DNA of 64,000 nt from Polynucleobacter sp. Latsch14-2. GTDB lineage: Bacteria; Pseudomonadota; Gammaproteobacteria; Burkholderiales; Burkholderiaceae. The DNA lies in assembly GCF_018881925.1 (NCBI RefSeq), contig NZ_JACVPL010000003.1, positions 186,001 through 250,000 on the forward strand. The letters run 5' to 3'. The translations under genes and the position numbers were made by a program. The notes under the pieces are model-generated. The model saw only the letters and a program-made list of their open reading frames with translations, was not told the origin of the DNA and did no database searches. Shown here in pieces: positions 42,632 through 51,263 of the stretch. Each line of letters begins with the position of its first letter. Position 1 is the stretch's first letter.

Positions 42632-43621
42632 TTACTCTTGTGTAATTCCTGTTTCTTTCACAATCTTGCCCCACTTAGTCACTTCACCCTGAATATATTG
42701 AGCAAACTCATCACTAGTATTGGGGTTCCAATCAAAGCCAATTTTAGATATTTGCTCAAGCACAACCGGTTGCTTAATGATCTTAGAGATCGCTTGATTG
42801 AGCTTCACCACAATATCTTTAGGTGTTTTAGCTGGCGCAAAGAAAGCAATCCAGGTGTCATCAACAACGCCAGGATAACCAGACTCAATAATCGTTGGGA
42901 CATTGGGAACAAATCTGGAGCGAACCGCGCTAGAAATCGCAATAGGCCTAATTTTTCCGCTATTAAGCCAATCAATCAGCCCTGGAGTTGCAAATGCAGC
43001 AGAACCTACAGGCACCTGCCCGCCGATGACCGCATTCAAAGCAGGTCCGGCACCCGCAAAAGGTATGTGGGTGATGTTAACCGAGGCCATTTTATTAAGA
43101 TTCTCAGAAGTCAAGAAAGGCACGGTCCCAATACCAGCGGTGGCATAAGACAAATCTTTTGTCTTGGCTAAGGTAAGAAGCTCTTTTAAATTATTGGCTT
43201 TAACATCTGGGTGAACAAAAATAATTGTAGGGCTATATCCAGCATTAATAATTGGGGTAAATTGCTTTATCGGATCATAGCCAGCATTTTTGAATAGACT
43301 TGGATTAATTGCGAATGCCGTACTAGTTACCAAGATGGTGTAGCCATCTGGTTCCGCGGTGGCCACAAAATGGGCTCCAATGTTGCCGCCGCCACCCGCT
43401 TTATTTTCCACAATGACTGGTTGCCCGAGATCTTCAGAAAGATATTTGCCAATAATTCGCGCAATGACATCCGTGCCGCCACCTGGCGCAAAAGACACAA
43501 TCAACTTAATTGGCTTGGTTGGATAATCAGCAGCGAAGGTTGGTCCTGATAAATAGGTACCAGCAAGCAAAACCGCGATTTGCAAGACAGGCAGAATAGA
43601 CCGTTGTACACACTTAAACAT
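42632..43621 (-). CDS. Bug-13: tripartite tricarboxylate transporter substrate-binding protein
   Basis: About 329 residues from the ATG after CTGGAGGCGCCA; an earlier in-frame start would run into the CoA ligase gene. The signal peptide ends SGPTFA|ADYPTKP. Loops are SFAPGGGTDVIAR and YATAGIGTVPFLTSENL (no His), with PFAGAGPALNAVIGGQV. It has the TxxxEN arrangement of Bug-7 and Bug-11 but serine instead of cysteine, so it may be an intermediate of that subgroup. It lies between the CoA ligase and the OB-fold gene. Confidence 0.95.
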   Translation of the reverse strand: MFKCVQRSILPVLQIAVLLAGTYLSGPTFAADYPTKPIKLIVSFAPGGGTDVIARIIGKYLSEDLGQPVIVENKAGGGGNIGAHFVATAEPDGYTILVTSTAFAINPSLFKNAGYDPIKQFTPIINAGYSPTIIFVHPDVKANNLKELLTLAKTKDLSYATAGIGTVPFLTSENLNKMASVNITHIPFAGAGPALNAVIGGQVPVGSAAFATPGLIDWLNSGKIRPIAISSAVRSRFVPNVPTIIESGYPGVVDDTWIAFFAPAKTPKDIVVKLNQAISKIIKQPVVLEQISKIGFDWNPNTSDEFAQYIQGEVTKWGKIVKETGITQE

Positions 43622-43655
43622 TGGCGCCTCCAGATAACTATATTTATTAGGACTT

Positions 43656-45248
43656 CTAAGCCTCAGTATCAATTGCTTGTTGCATTAAATTTGGATCAGA
43701 CTTCAATACATTTTTAGCTACTTTGTAAGTGGGTGTATGAGGCAGATCATCGACAAAAAGAACATATCTTGGGATCTTGATCTTTGCTAAACGTTCAGCG
43801 CACCATGAAACCACCTCAGCAGCATCCAATTTGGCGTTGGGATGGGTCACAATAGCAACCAAAATTTCTTCGCCACCCAACTCGGAAGGCACTCCAACAG
43901 CAGCCACCTCTTTAACAGAGGGGTGTGATGCCACAGCTTTATCAATTTCTGCGCCAGCAATATTCTCACCACGGCGACGGATCAAGTCTTTTTTACGACT
44001 GACAAAGTAAAAGTATCCATCTGAATCGCGTCTCATCAGATCGCCAGTTTTATACCATTCACCCTCAAAAGCCGCTTCTGTTTGCTCAGGATTCTTATAG
44101 TAACCTTGCATCACTATTGGGTGCTTAACCCATAACTCACCAACTTCGTCAGTGGCTACATCAACACCATCGTCATCCACTAGGCGGCATTGTGCCCATG
44201 GTTTATTAGGATCTGGATGGCGACCAACCGGGCCCAGACTGCCAAATTTTCTTTCGCCATCATAGGGGTTGCAAATAATTCCAGGAATCTCAGTCATGCC
44301 AATTCCGTTAATTAAATCGCTTACCTTAAATGTCTCTTGGAAAAAAGCCTCTTCTTCAGGACGTAGTCCATAGATAATCCGAATTTGATGGTTAGGGTTA
44401 AATTCTGAACGCGGTCTCGATTTCAGAATTAGTCCAACAGTGTCAATAAAATTGACCTGCGTTGCCCTTGTCTCGGCGGCAGTGTCCCAGAAGGTACTCG
44501 CTGAGAATCTCTCAACAATAATAATCGTAGCCCCAGCTGCAATCGTTCCTGCTAGCGAGTAAAACAAAGCATTGATATGGAATAAGGGTAGCACTGTTAA
44601 CACTCTCTCATCAGTCTGCAACCAAAGCCTTGAAATATTGGCCTCGCCTGAGGTGATGAAATTTCGTTGACTATGCATCGCACCTTTGGGAAAGCCGGTG
44701 GTACCAGATGTAAAAATAATGAGGCAAGTAGCATCCGCTGAAGATGGTGGCGGCAGAGGATCAGTGAAAGTTTGCTGGAGAATTTCTAAAAGATCTACTG
44801 CATCACTCTCACTCCCAGCAAAGGACATATACCATGGCGCAGGATCAATCCCCTGACAAGCTTCACGCACAACCGGCAAGAGATTCAAATCGCAACATAC
44901 CGCACTAACTCCTGCATGACTAAAAATATAGGCTGCATCTTCGGCTCTGAGCTCTGGATTTGCTGGGACCATAATCGCCCCAATTCTGGCGCAGGCAAAT
45001 AAAACGAGCAAATGCCCAATATTATTTTTGGCTATGAGCCCAACACGGTCTCCTGGTTTGATGCCCCTGGAAACCAAATACTGAGCGCAAGTTAAATAAT
45101 CTTTCTTAAATTGGGCATAGGACCAAGATTGACCCTTAAAGACTGCAAATTCTTTATTCGGGTCTATCGAGCGACTATCGAAAAGATCCGCTAAAGAATA
45201 ATCATGCGGCCTGTACGACTGTATAACTTCTAATGGATTGAGCATCAT
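43656..45248 (-). CDS. AMP-binding acyl-CoA synthetase
   Basis: 530 residues, paralogous to the ligase at 36.4-38.1 kb throughout. Motifs: FTSGTTGFPKGAMHSQRN, GIGMTEIPGIICN, EWYKTGDLMRRDSDG, KKDLIRRRGENIAG and the catalytic lysine in TPTYKVAKNVLKSD. Both ligases share the otherwise uncommon GMTEIPG motif, indicating related substrates. It is downstream of the amidohydrolase (14 bases) and upstream of Bug-13. Together with the aldolase-like pair it would form an acid to acyl-CoA to retro-aldol route (inference). Confidence 0.93.
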   Translation of the reverse strand: MMLNPLEVIQSYRPHDYSLADLFDSRSIDPNKEFAVFKGQSWSYAQFKKDYLTCAQYLVSRGIKPGDRVGLIAKNNIGHLLVLFACARIGAIMVPANPELRAEDAAYIFSHAGVSAVCCDLNLLPVVREACQGIDPAPWYMSFAGSESDAVDLLEILQQTFTDPLPPPSSADATCLIIFTSGTTGFPKGAMHSQRNFITSGEANISRLWLQTDERVLTVLPLFHINALFYSLAGTIAAGATIIIVERFSASTFWDTAAETRATQVNFIDTVGLILKSRPRSEFNPNHQIRIIYGLRPEEEAFFQETFKVSDLINGIGMTEIPGIICNPYDGERKFGSLGPVGRHPDPNKPWAQCRLVDDDGVDVATDEVGELWVKHPIVMQGYYKNPEQTEAAFEGEWYKTGDLMRRDSDGYFYFVSRKKDLIRRRGENIAGAEIDKAVASHPSVKEVAAVGVPSELGGEEILVAIVTHPNAKLDAAEVVSWCAERLAKIKIPRYVLFVDDLPHTPTYKVAKNVLKSDPNLMQQAIDTEA

Positions 45249-45262
45249 TATTAATTACGTCT

Positions 45263-46087
45263 TTATGCCTTGAAGCCAAAAAATTTGGAAGGGTTATCCC
45301 AGAGTACTTTTCTTTGATCCTTTGGATCGGGCAACCAGCGCTCTAGGCAAGTCAATGGCGGGCCGTAATCTACACGACGATCCATCAAGACAAATGGCCA
45401 ATCCGATCCCCATACGCAATTATCAATCGTAAAAGAATCTACTACGGCCGCAACAAAAGGATCCACATCAAGATAGGGATACGCCTGATTAGAGGATCTA
45501 AATGGTCCAGATAACTTCACTACGGTGTTACCTTCGCGACCGAATTCTAATAACTTTTGAAATCCTGGATTATTGACTCCAGCGGGAATATCAGGTCGGC
45601 AAAAATGATCGATCATCATTCTTACTCCAGCTTTTCTCAAGAGATCTTCAGCATCAACCAGATTGTCCTTTTCGCAGTGAATCTGTAAAAACCAACCCAT
45701 CTCCTTAATCATGGCAAGCATGCGTTCAGCCCCAGGCTCAAGTAACTCTTTATTTCCATAAAACATCAAATTGATACGCATACCGACAACCCCAGCATCA
45801 TTAAGCGCAGTCAATTCTTTTTCAGTTACGTTTGGCGAGACCAGCGCGATTCCCTTGAAGTGCCCATTTGAATTTTTAATGGCGTCAAGCATGCAGCTAT
45901 TATCAAAACCATATGGCAGAGCGCCGGTCAATAGCCCATGTGAGAAACCGTGGGCATGCAATACATCCATAAACTCGGTAGGTGAGCCCTGCTGATTTTC
46001 ATCTGGAATATAGTGCGCATCAGTAGCAAAGCTGAATTTTTTATTAAATACGTGGGCGTGCGAATCGACTGCTGGCGATGTAACCAT
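45263..46087 (-). CDS. Amidohydrolase family (TIM-barrel, amidohydro_2) protein
   Basis: 274 residues. The metal-binding HxH is in VDSHAHVFNKKF (about 7-12). Later signatures are GLVGMRI-like VVGMRINLMFYG, WFLQIHCEKDNLV, RMMIDHFCRPDIP and the catalytic Asp in CVWGSDWPFV. This group contains 2-pyrone-4,6-dicarboxylate lactonase and related hydrolases or decarboxylases. GGAGATATCACA precedes the ATG. It is the promoter-proximal gene of the long minus-strand run down to the bicupin, and diverges from Bug-14. Confidence 0.91.
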   Translation of the reverse strand: MVTSPAVDSHAHVFNKKFSFATDAHYIPDENQQGSPTEFMDVLHAHGFSHGLLTGALPYGFDNSCMLDAIKNSNGHFKGIALVSPNVTEKELTALNDAGVVGMRINLMFYGNKELLEPGAERMLAMIKEMGWFLQIHCEKDNLVDAEDLLRKAGVRMMIDHFCRPDIPAGVNNPGFQKLLEFGREGNTVVKLSGPFRSSNQAYPYLDVDPFVAAVVDSFTIDNCVWGSDWPFVLMDRRVDYGPPLTCLERWLPDPKDQRKVLWDNPSKFFGFKA

Positions 46088-46414
46088 TGTGATATCTCCA
46101 TATTTTTTTATTTGTAACGCTAACTATATTACAAATAAGTGTGTATTTCTAACAAAATAAGCTCAAATTTGCAGCGTAACTAGTGCGTATAAGTTGTTTA
46201 TTTTTGAATCACTGAATAGTCAATAATGAACATGCTGCTTCGCAATAGAATTACAAGCAAAAAATTTTAGTGTTTATAACTTTTCAATCTAGAGAGGTTC
46301 TTTTTGTTATAGAAAAAACCTTGCTCTATTAAGACCCCTGTCGGATTAAAGATTTGGTAGACTGATTTTCTAGGTTAAGCAAACCCCTGCACCGACGCCA
46401 TCAAGGAAAGACAC
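46088..46414. other. Divergent intergenic region
   Basis: This AT-rich stretch separates the amidohydrolase operon (minus) from the Bug-14 operon (plus) and should hold both promoters. It contains the inverted repeat listed separately near its left end and several AT-rich tracts. No convincing small ORF or RNA gene was found. Confidence 0.6.
46110..46136. promoter_or_regulatory. Inverted repeat, candidate operator of the amidohydrolase operon
   Basis: ATTTGTAA and TTACAAAT are exact eight-base arms separated by eleven bases. The site begins 23 bases upstream of the amidohydrolase ATG, where a repressor would block transcription. The regulator is not identified; no regulator gene is adjacent. 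Confidence 0.45.
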
Positions 46415-47416
46415 TTGCATATGATTTCTTGGAATTCTTTTTCTCGCGCTTTGCTAATAGCTCTTGTCCTGACAAGCTCATCTTTGGCTTTTTCACAAAA
46501 CACCCCTCCAGAGAAGTGGCCTGCTCGGCCAATTAAAATGATTATTCCTTTTTCCGCCGGAGGGCCTTTAGATTCTCTAGCAAGAAAGTTTGGACAAAAA
46601 CTAACCGACATCTTGGGCACACCGGTTATTGTTGAGAACCGCGCAGGAGCGAATGGGATTATTGGCGCCGATTTAGTAGCAAAATCAGCGCCCGATGGTT
46701 ATACGATGTTGTTCATGACAGGGTCTTTTACAGCTAATCCGGCCTTATATAAAAAACTACCGTTTGATCCCATAAAAGATTTTTCACCGATAACGCAGCT
46801 CGGTAGAACTTACGGCTTGGTATTGGTATTGAATGATGCAGTACCAGCCAAATCACTCAAAGACTTAATAGCCCTAGCTAAGTCCAGACCCGGGCAGCTC
46901 AATTACTCATCCGGGGGTGAGGGCAACCTAACGCACCTTGCTGGCGAACTATTTAATCACTCGGCTAATATTCAAATTACCCATGTCCCATATAAGGGGA
47001 GTGGCCCAGCCCTCACGGATGTTTTAGCAGGTCAAGTTGATATGACGTTTGTATCTACAGTCGGCTCCATTCAGGTGATGAAGGAGAAAAGAATTTTGCC
47101 CATCGCGATTACGAGCAGCATCCGCTCTCCCGCCCTACCAGATCTAGCAACATTTACTGAGTTTGGTTACAAGGAGATGGAAAAAATTTTTGGGTGGTAC
47201 GGCTTATGGTACCCAGCGGGAACGCCCACAGATCGTGTAGACCGAGTCCAACAAGCGGTTCAACAGATTTTAAAAATGCCAGATATTAAGGCTCATTTTG
47301 ATGAGATTGGATTGATGCCGGTTGGGTCATCTCCAAAAGATTTTTCTCAATTTATTCGAGAAGATATAGCTTACCAAGATAGCCTTTTTAAGATCGCCAA
47401 AGTTGCTAAGCAGTAA
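46415..47416 (+). CDS. Bug-14: tripartite tricarboxylate transporter substrate-binding protein
   Basis: 333 residues from a TTG seven bases after AAGGA; an ATG two codons later is also possible. The signal peptide ends SLAFS|QNTPPEKWP. Loops are PFSAGGPLDSLAR and YSSGGEGNLTHLAGELF, with PYKGSGPALTDVLAGQV. The C-terminal signature is degenerate, ALPDLATFTEFGYKEMEKIF. It leads an operon with the FrsA-like hydrolase and a nitroreductase. Confidence 0.94.
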   Translation: MHMISWNSFSRALLIALVLTSSSLAFSQNTPPEKWPARPIKMIIPFSAGGPLDSLARKFGQKLTDILGTPVIVENRAGANGIIGADLVAKSAPDGYTMLFMTGSFTANPALYKKLPFDPIKDFSPITQLGRTYGLVLVLNDAVPAKSLKDLIALAKSRPGQLNYSSGGEGNLTHLAGELFNHSANIQITHVPYKGSGPALTDVLAGQVDMTFVSTVGSIQVMKEKRILPIAITSSIRSPALPDLATFTEFGYKEMEKIFGWYGLWYPAGTPTDRVDRVQQAVQQILKMPDIKAHFDEIGLMPVGSSPKDFSQFIREDIAYQDSLFKIAKVAKQ

Positions 47417-47454
47417 TCGAAATACATCACATCCATTTTTAATAGGGGACACAA

Positions 47455-48624
47455 ATGTTTGAATATTTTCCGAATAATTACACCTGGAGTTTAGCGGTGA
47501 TGTCAGCCTTAAACCGCGGCGGTCAGATTGCCGAGGTTGATGAAGCTTGTCGCTCTCTCAAAGAGTATGCGGGCATTAAAGCCTTAGGTGGTGATGTCAC
47601 GGCTCAAAATGCTTGGTTTGAGAGTTGGGTCAAAATGGCTGAACGGGTTGAACGTTTAGCCCAAGTAGATGAAGCTGCGGGAAACTTATTATCGGCTGGG
47701 CGTAAGTATTTGAGAGTGGGACTCTATTTTCAATTGGCCGAGAGAATGCCTAGCCATAAAGACCCAAGACGACTAGTGGCTTACAAAAAAGGAATTGCCG
47801 CCTATGAAAAGGGGCTGCGGTTTCGTAAAGAGCCTATTGAGTATGTTCAAGTTCCATATGAAGGCACCTACCTTCCGGCTATCTTTATGAAGGCTCCAGG
47901 ATCAGAAAAAACACCTTGTATGGTGCACTTTAATGGTCTTGACTTAACCAAAGAGATCGTCTATTCCGCGATCGCCGATGAATTGAAACGACGCGGCATT
48001 TCTGCTTTGATTGTTGATCACCCTGGGATTGGGGCCGCCTTGCGTCTTCAGAATTTACCCAGCGGACCCGATACTGAACGATCTGCTTCTGCGTGTGTAG
48101 ATTATTTAGAGACCAGAGCGGATGTAGATCCCAACAGAATTGGAATCATGGCCTTGAGTCTTGGCGGCTACTACGCGCCGCGGGCTGCCGCATTTGAACC
48201 CCGCTTTAAATGTTGTGTAGCCTGGGGGGCCATCTTTGATTATGGTCATGCAGTGCAAGGAAGGCTCAATGGACAAGGCGAGCCTTCGGTTCCAGGTTAT
48301 GCCGAACACGTTAATTGGGTATTTGGTCAAGACACTTTTGAAAAAACAATGCAGGTTGTGAGACAGATGACTCTGGAGCCTATTGCACATCAAATTAAGT
48401 GTTCATTGCTGGTGGTGCATGGTGAGAATGATCGTCAAATTCCTTTATGGCATGCGGAAAAAACCATTGCCGCAGCAGTCAATAGCCCCGATAAAGAATT
48501 GAAGGTATTTTCGCTATTTGATGGCGGTGCTGAGCACTGCGGTGCTGATAACAGTACGATGGTTGTGGACTATATGACGGATTGGATTAGTAGACGCTTG
48601 GGCGGCTCTGTTGAGGGAATCTAA
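47455..48624 (+). CDS. FrsA-like alpha/beta hydrolase (cytoplasmic)
   Basis: 389 residues. A helical N-terminal domain (about 1-130) precedes the hydrolase core, as in 2,6-dihydroxypseudooxynicotine hydrolase and FrsA-like proteins. The nucleophile elbow is GIMALSLGGYYAPRAAAF (Ser about 228). The acid is in VVHGENDRQIPLWHAE and the histidine in DGGAEHCGADN. No signal peptide is present. Family members cut C-C bonds in beta-keto compounds as well as esters. A paralogue with a signal peptide lies at 60.5-61.7 kb. ATAGGGGACACAA supplies the ribosome-binding site. Confidence 0.9.
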   Translation: MFEYFPNNYTWSLAVMSALNRGGQIAEVDEACRSLKEYAGIKALGGDVTAQNAWFESWVKMAERVERLAQVDEAAGNLLSAGRKYLRVGLYFQLAERMPSHKDPRRLVAYKKGIAAYEKGLRFRKEPIEYVQVPYEGTYLPAIFMKAPGSEKTPCMVHFNGLDLTKEIVYSAIADELKRRGISALIVDHPGIGAALRLQNLPSGPDTERSASACVDYLETRADVDPNRIGIMALSLGGYYAPRAAAFEPRFKCCVAWGAIFDYGHAVQGRLNGQGEPSVPGYAEHVNWVFGQDTFEKTMQVVRQMTLEPIAHQIKCSLLVVHGENDRQIPLWHAEKTIAAAVNSPDKELKVFSLFDGGAEHCGADNSTMVVDYMTDWISRRLGGSVEGI

Positions 48625-48681
48625 CTCAAAGAGTTCTAATAGCAGCGATAGCAAGAAAAATAATTATTTAAAGGAAAATTA

Positions 48682-49317
48682 ATGAGTCTCGTAGATAAAT
48701 TACAGTGGCGCTATGCCGCAAAAAAGATGGACCCTAGTAAAGTAGTTTCCCAAGAAAAGGTTGATAAAATTTTAGAGGCAGTGAGGCTAACAGCAAGCTC
48801 AAGCGGACTGCAGCCTTATGAGTTATTGGTAATCACCAATAAAGAGCTTCGTGAAAAAATCAAGCCTGTTGCTAACAACCAATCTCAAGTCACAGACTGC
48901 TCACACTTACTCGTATTTGCCGCTTGGGATGATTACACTGCTGATCGCATCAATGAGGTATTTGACTTAACCAACGAGATTCGCAATGTGACGCTTAAGG
49001 ATCGCGAAGTTTATCGTCAAAAGCTGATTGCAGGTTATCCACCTAGAGGCCCTGAAATTAATTTCATTCATACCGCCAAACAGGCCTACATTGCGCTAGG
49101 TACTGCTTTAATAGCGGCAGCTGAAGAAGATGTGGACTGCACGCCGATGGAAGGCTTTGACCCGAGCGCCGTTGATGAGATTCTGAATCTCAAAGAAAAA
49201 CATTTGCGCAGCGTATTGCTTCTCCCGCTGGGCTACAGAAAAGCTGATGAAGATTGGTTAGTGAACCTTAAAAAGGTGAGATGGCCCAAAGATCGCTTTA
49301 TCACCTGGATCAAGTAA
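48682..49317 (+). CDS. NAD(P)H-dependent nitroreductase family oxidoreductase
   Basis: A 211-residue FMN enzyme of the NfsB group. Family hallmarks are the N-terminal LQWRYAAKKMDPSKV, the SSSGLQPYELLVITN segment that contacts FMN, and AYIALGTALIAAAEEDVDCTPMEGF near the C-terminus with KHLRSVLLLPLGYR. It reduces nitroaromatics, quinones or related compounds in vitro, while the natural substrate is unknown. It ends the Bug-14 operon and is followed by a clear terminator. The connection with the FrsA-like hydrolase could point to a quinone or N-heterocycle route (inference). Confidence 0.92.
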   Translation: MSLVDKLQWRYAAKKMDPSKVVSQEKVDKILEAVRLTASSSGLQPYELLVITNKELREKIKPVANNQSQVTDCSHLLVFAAWDDYTADRINEVFDLTNEIRNVTLKDREVYRQKLIAGYPPRGPEINFIHTAKQAYIALGTALIAAAEEDVDCTPMEGFDPSAVDEILNLKEKHLRSVLLLPLGYRKADEDWLVNLKKVRWPKDRFITWIK

Positions 49318-49355
49318 GAGCCTTCGTTTCATTTGCCCTAACTAACGATAGCGTT

Positions 49356-49385
49356 AAAAATACCAACCCATGGGTTGGTATTTTT
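49356..49385. terminator. Bidirectional rho-independent terminator
   Basis: TACCAACCCATGGGTTGGTA is a perfect 20-base palindrome flanked by AAAAA on the left and a run of seven T on the right. It lies between the nitroreductase (plus) and the ModA-like gene (minus), which converge, so it can end both transcripts. Confidence 0.88.
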
Positions 49386-49402
49386 TTAGAGAATCAATTC
49401 AC

Positions 49403-50101
49403 TTAGCTCAGCTCAAATCCAATCTCTTGACGTAATGTTGCTGCACCAGTGCCTGTAAGCAGATGAGCAAAATCGACTGCTAGTTGGCGACTCTGGCTTG
49501 CGGTACAGATGCCAAGGCAATAATCTGTAGCAAGCTCAAACTCCTTAGGTAGCATACCAATCAGCTGCACCCCAGGAGTAATATTTATTTCAGTTACCTG
49601 CGTACTACCAATCAAACCAGCTGTAGAAGACGCTGCCATAGCTGCCATTGCAGTGGCTCCATTAGGGAAAATGTGCAGCGCATTCTGTTTGCTCTTCTCA
49701 AGCCCCAACTGTTTGAGCACGTTATATACATGAATACCTGCCGTTGCTTTTTCAGGATCTGGAAAGTAGATTCCAGCAGCATCATTAAATGCTTTCAACA
49801 ACTGCTCTCGATTAGCAATTGCAGGAATTGGATCGCCGGTCTTAATAGCAACACCAGTGCGAACTATACCTAATGAGGCAAGTGAGCCCTCTACAACATG
49901 ACCGCTTTGGATTAAGCCCTCAATCATTGATCGTGTCAATATCACTAGGTCGCATGGCTCACCAGCCAAAAGGAGATCACGCATTGCACCGACCGCACTA
50001 AAATTTGCTTGTATCTCACAAGAATATTTTTCTTCAAATTGTGCTTGCAGGCCCTTCACAACACCAGCTGCGGCACCCCCACTTAAAATTGACAATTTCA
50101 T
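49403..50101 (-). CDS. ModA-like substrate-binding-fold protein without signal peptide
   Basis: 232 residues of the type II periplasmic-binding fold. It starts KLSILSGGAAAGVVKGLQAQ, that is, directly at the first beta strand, with no export signal. The start is supported by AAAGGTGTAGC. Core features include LAGEPCDLVILTRSMIEGL and a C-terminal GIGVCLGI-like YCLGICTASQSRQLAVDFAH. It is probably cytoplasmic and could sense or bind the ligand imported with Bug-15, 39 bases upstream. The exported ModA-like protein at 11.1-11.9 kb is a different, longer family member. Confidence 0.86.
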   Translation of the reverse strand: MKLSILSGGAAAGVVKGLQAQFEEKYSCEIQANFSAVGAMRDLLLAGEPCDLVILTRSMIEGLIQSGHVVEGSLASLGIVRTGVAIKTGDPIPAIANREQLLKAFNDAAGIYFPDPEKATAGIHVYNVLKQLGLEKSKQNALHIFPNGATAMAAMAASSTAGLIGSTQVTEINITPGVQLIGMLPKEFELATDYCLGICTASQSRQLAVDFAHLLTGTGAATLRQEIGFELS

Positions 50102-50140
50102 GCTACACCTTTGATATGAGTTTTGAAAAAATGAATATTA

Positions 50141-51100
50141 TTATTGGGCTTTAATTCCGGCAGACTTAACAATGCTTGCCCACTTTTGGATATCGGCATT
50201 CAAGTAATTGGTGAATGCCGCAGGTCCCATACTCAATGGTGTTGCCCCCTGCTTGGCCCATAAGTCCACGACTTCTTGACTCCGTTGAATTTTGTTCACT
50301 GCCTTATTGAGCATGTCCACTATTTCCTTAGGAGTGCCAGCAGGCGCCATCAACCCCAACCAAATAGTAGTTTCAAATTTTGGGACGCCCGCTTCAGCAA
50401 TGGTGGGCACACCCGGCAAGATCGGTGAACGCGTTAAGCCAGTCGTTCCCATGGCCTTAACTTGATTTGATTTGACATATTCCGACATGGTTGTGACGGC
50501 ATCAAACATCATATTTACCTGACCACCCAGAACATCGGTTCGCGCGCCTGAACTGCCTTTGTATGGGACGTGCAAAATTTTAACTCCAGCCATGGAGTTA
50601 AAAAGTTCACCGGCAAAATGGTACGGCGTGCCAGTACCAGAGGATGCAAAAGTTAATACGTTTGGATTGGCTTTGGCAAATTGGATCAACTCCCCTAAAT
50701 TCTTAAACTGCAGGGATGCATTGGTCACCAATACCAAATCTGAATAATTGATGGGCGCTATGGCAACAAAGTCCTTCATTAAATTAAAAGGCTTGTTTTC
50801 CACCAAAGATTCATTCACAGTCTGTGCATTGGACATCATTAGCAAGGTGTAGCCATCAGGAGCAGATTTTGCAACAAAATCAGTTCCAATAATGGAGCCT
50901 GCACCAGGCTTATCATCCACAATAAACGGGGTCTTAAGTTCATCTTGCAAGCGAAGCGCAATGAAGCGAGCGTAATTATCTGCTGGACCACCAGCTGCAA
51001 ATGGCACAATAATTTTTACTGGCTTATTTGGATATGTTTGAGCTAAACATGGCAATCCCATGCTGAATAGAAATAATATTGCCAATTTAATTAACTTCAT
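50141..51100 (-). CDS. Bug-15: tripartite tricarboxylate transporter substrate-binding protein
   Basis: 319 residues; the signal peptide ends GLPCLA|QTYPNKP. Loops are PFAAGGPADNYAR and FASSGTGTPYHFAGELF, with PYKGSSGARTDVLGGQV. GGAGACATAA precedes the ATG. It is transcribed away from Bug-16, and the 163 bases between them must carry both promoters. The signal-less ModA-like gene follows in the same operon. Confidence 0.95.
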   Translation of the reverse strand: MKLIKLAILFLFSMGLPCLAQTYPNKPVKIIVPFAAGGPADNYARFIALRLQDELKTPFIVDDKPGAGSIIGTDFVAKSAPDGYTLLMMSNAQTVNESLVENKPFNLMKDFVAIAPINYSDLVLVTNASLQFKNLGELIQFAKANPNVLTFASSGTGTPYHFAGELFNSMAGVKILHVPYKGSSGARTDVLGGQVNMMFDAVTTMSEYVKSNQVKAMGTTGLTRSPILPGVPTIAEAGVPKFETTIWLGLMAPAGTPKEIVDMLNKAVNKIQRSQEVVDLWAKQGATPLSMGPAAFTNYLNADIQKWASIVKSAGIKAQ

Positions 51101-51177
51101 TTATGTCTCCAGTTTGAATCGAACTCTTATGTACGGTTTTGATTGGTTGAGCATCATGACGAATGTATCACGATAGT

Positions 51178-51206
51178 TTGCGTTTGACCTGCGCTCACTA
51201 TATATA
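51178..51206 (+). promoter_or_regulatory. Possible sigma-70 promoter of Bug-16
   Basis: TTGCGT and TATATA are separated by 17 bases, about 58 bases upstream of the Bug-16 start. The -10 is one change from consensus and the -35 is weaker. Confidence 0.3.
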
Positions 51207-51263
51207 GATTTATTTCATATTAATGTAAGATCGTCACACCACCCAGCATAAGTTCAAACCAAA

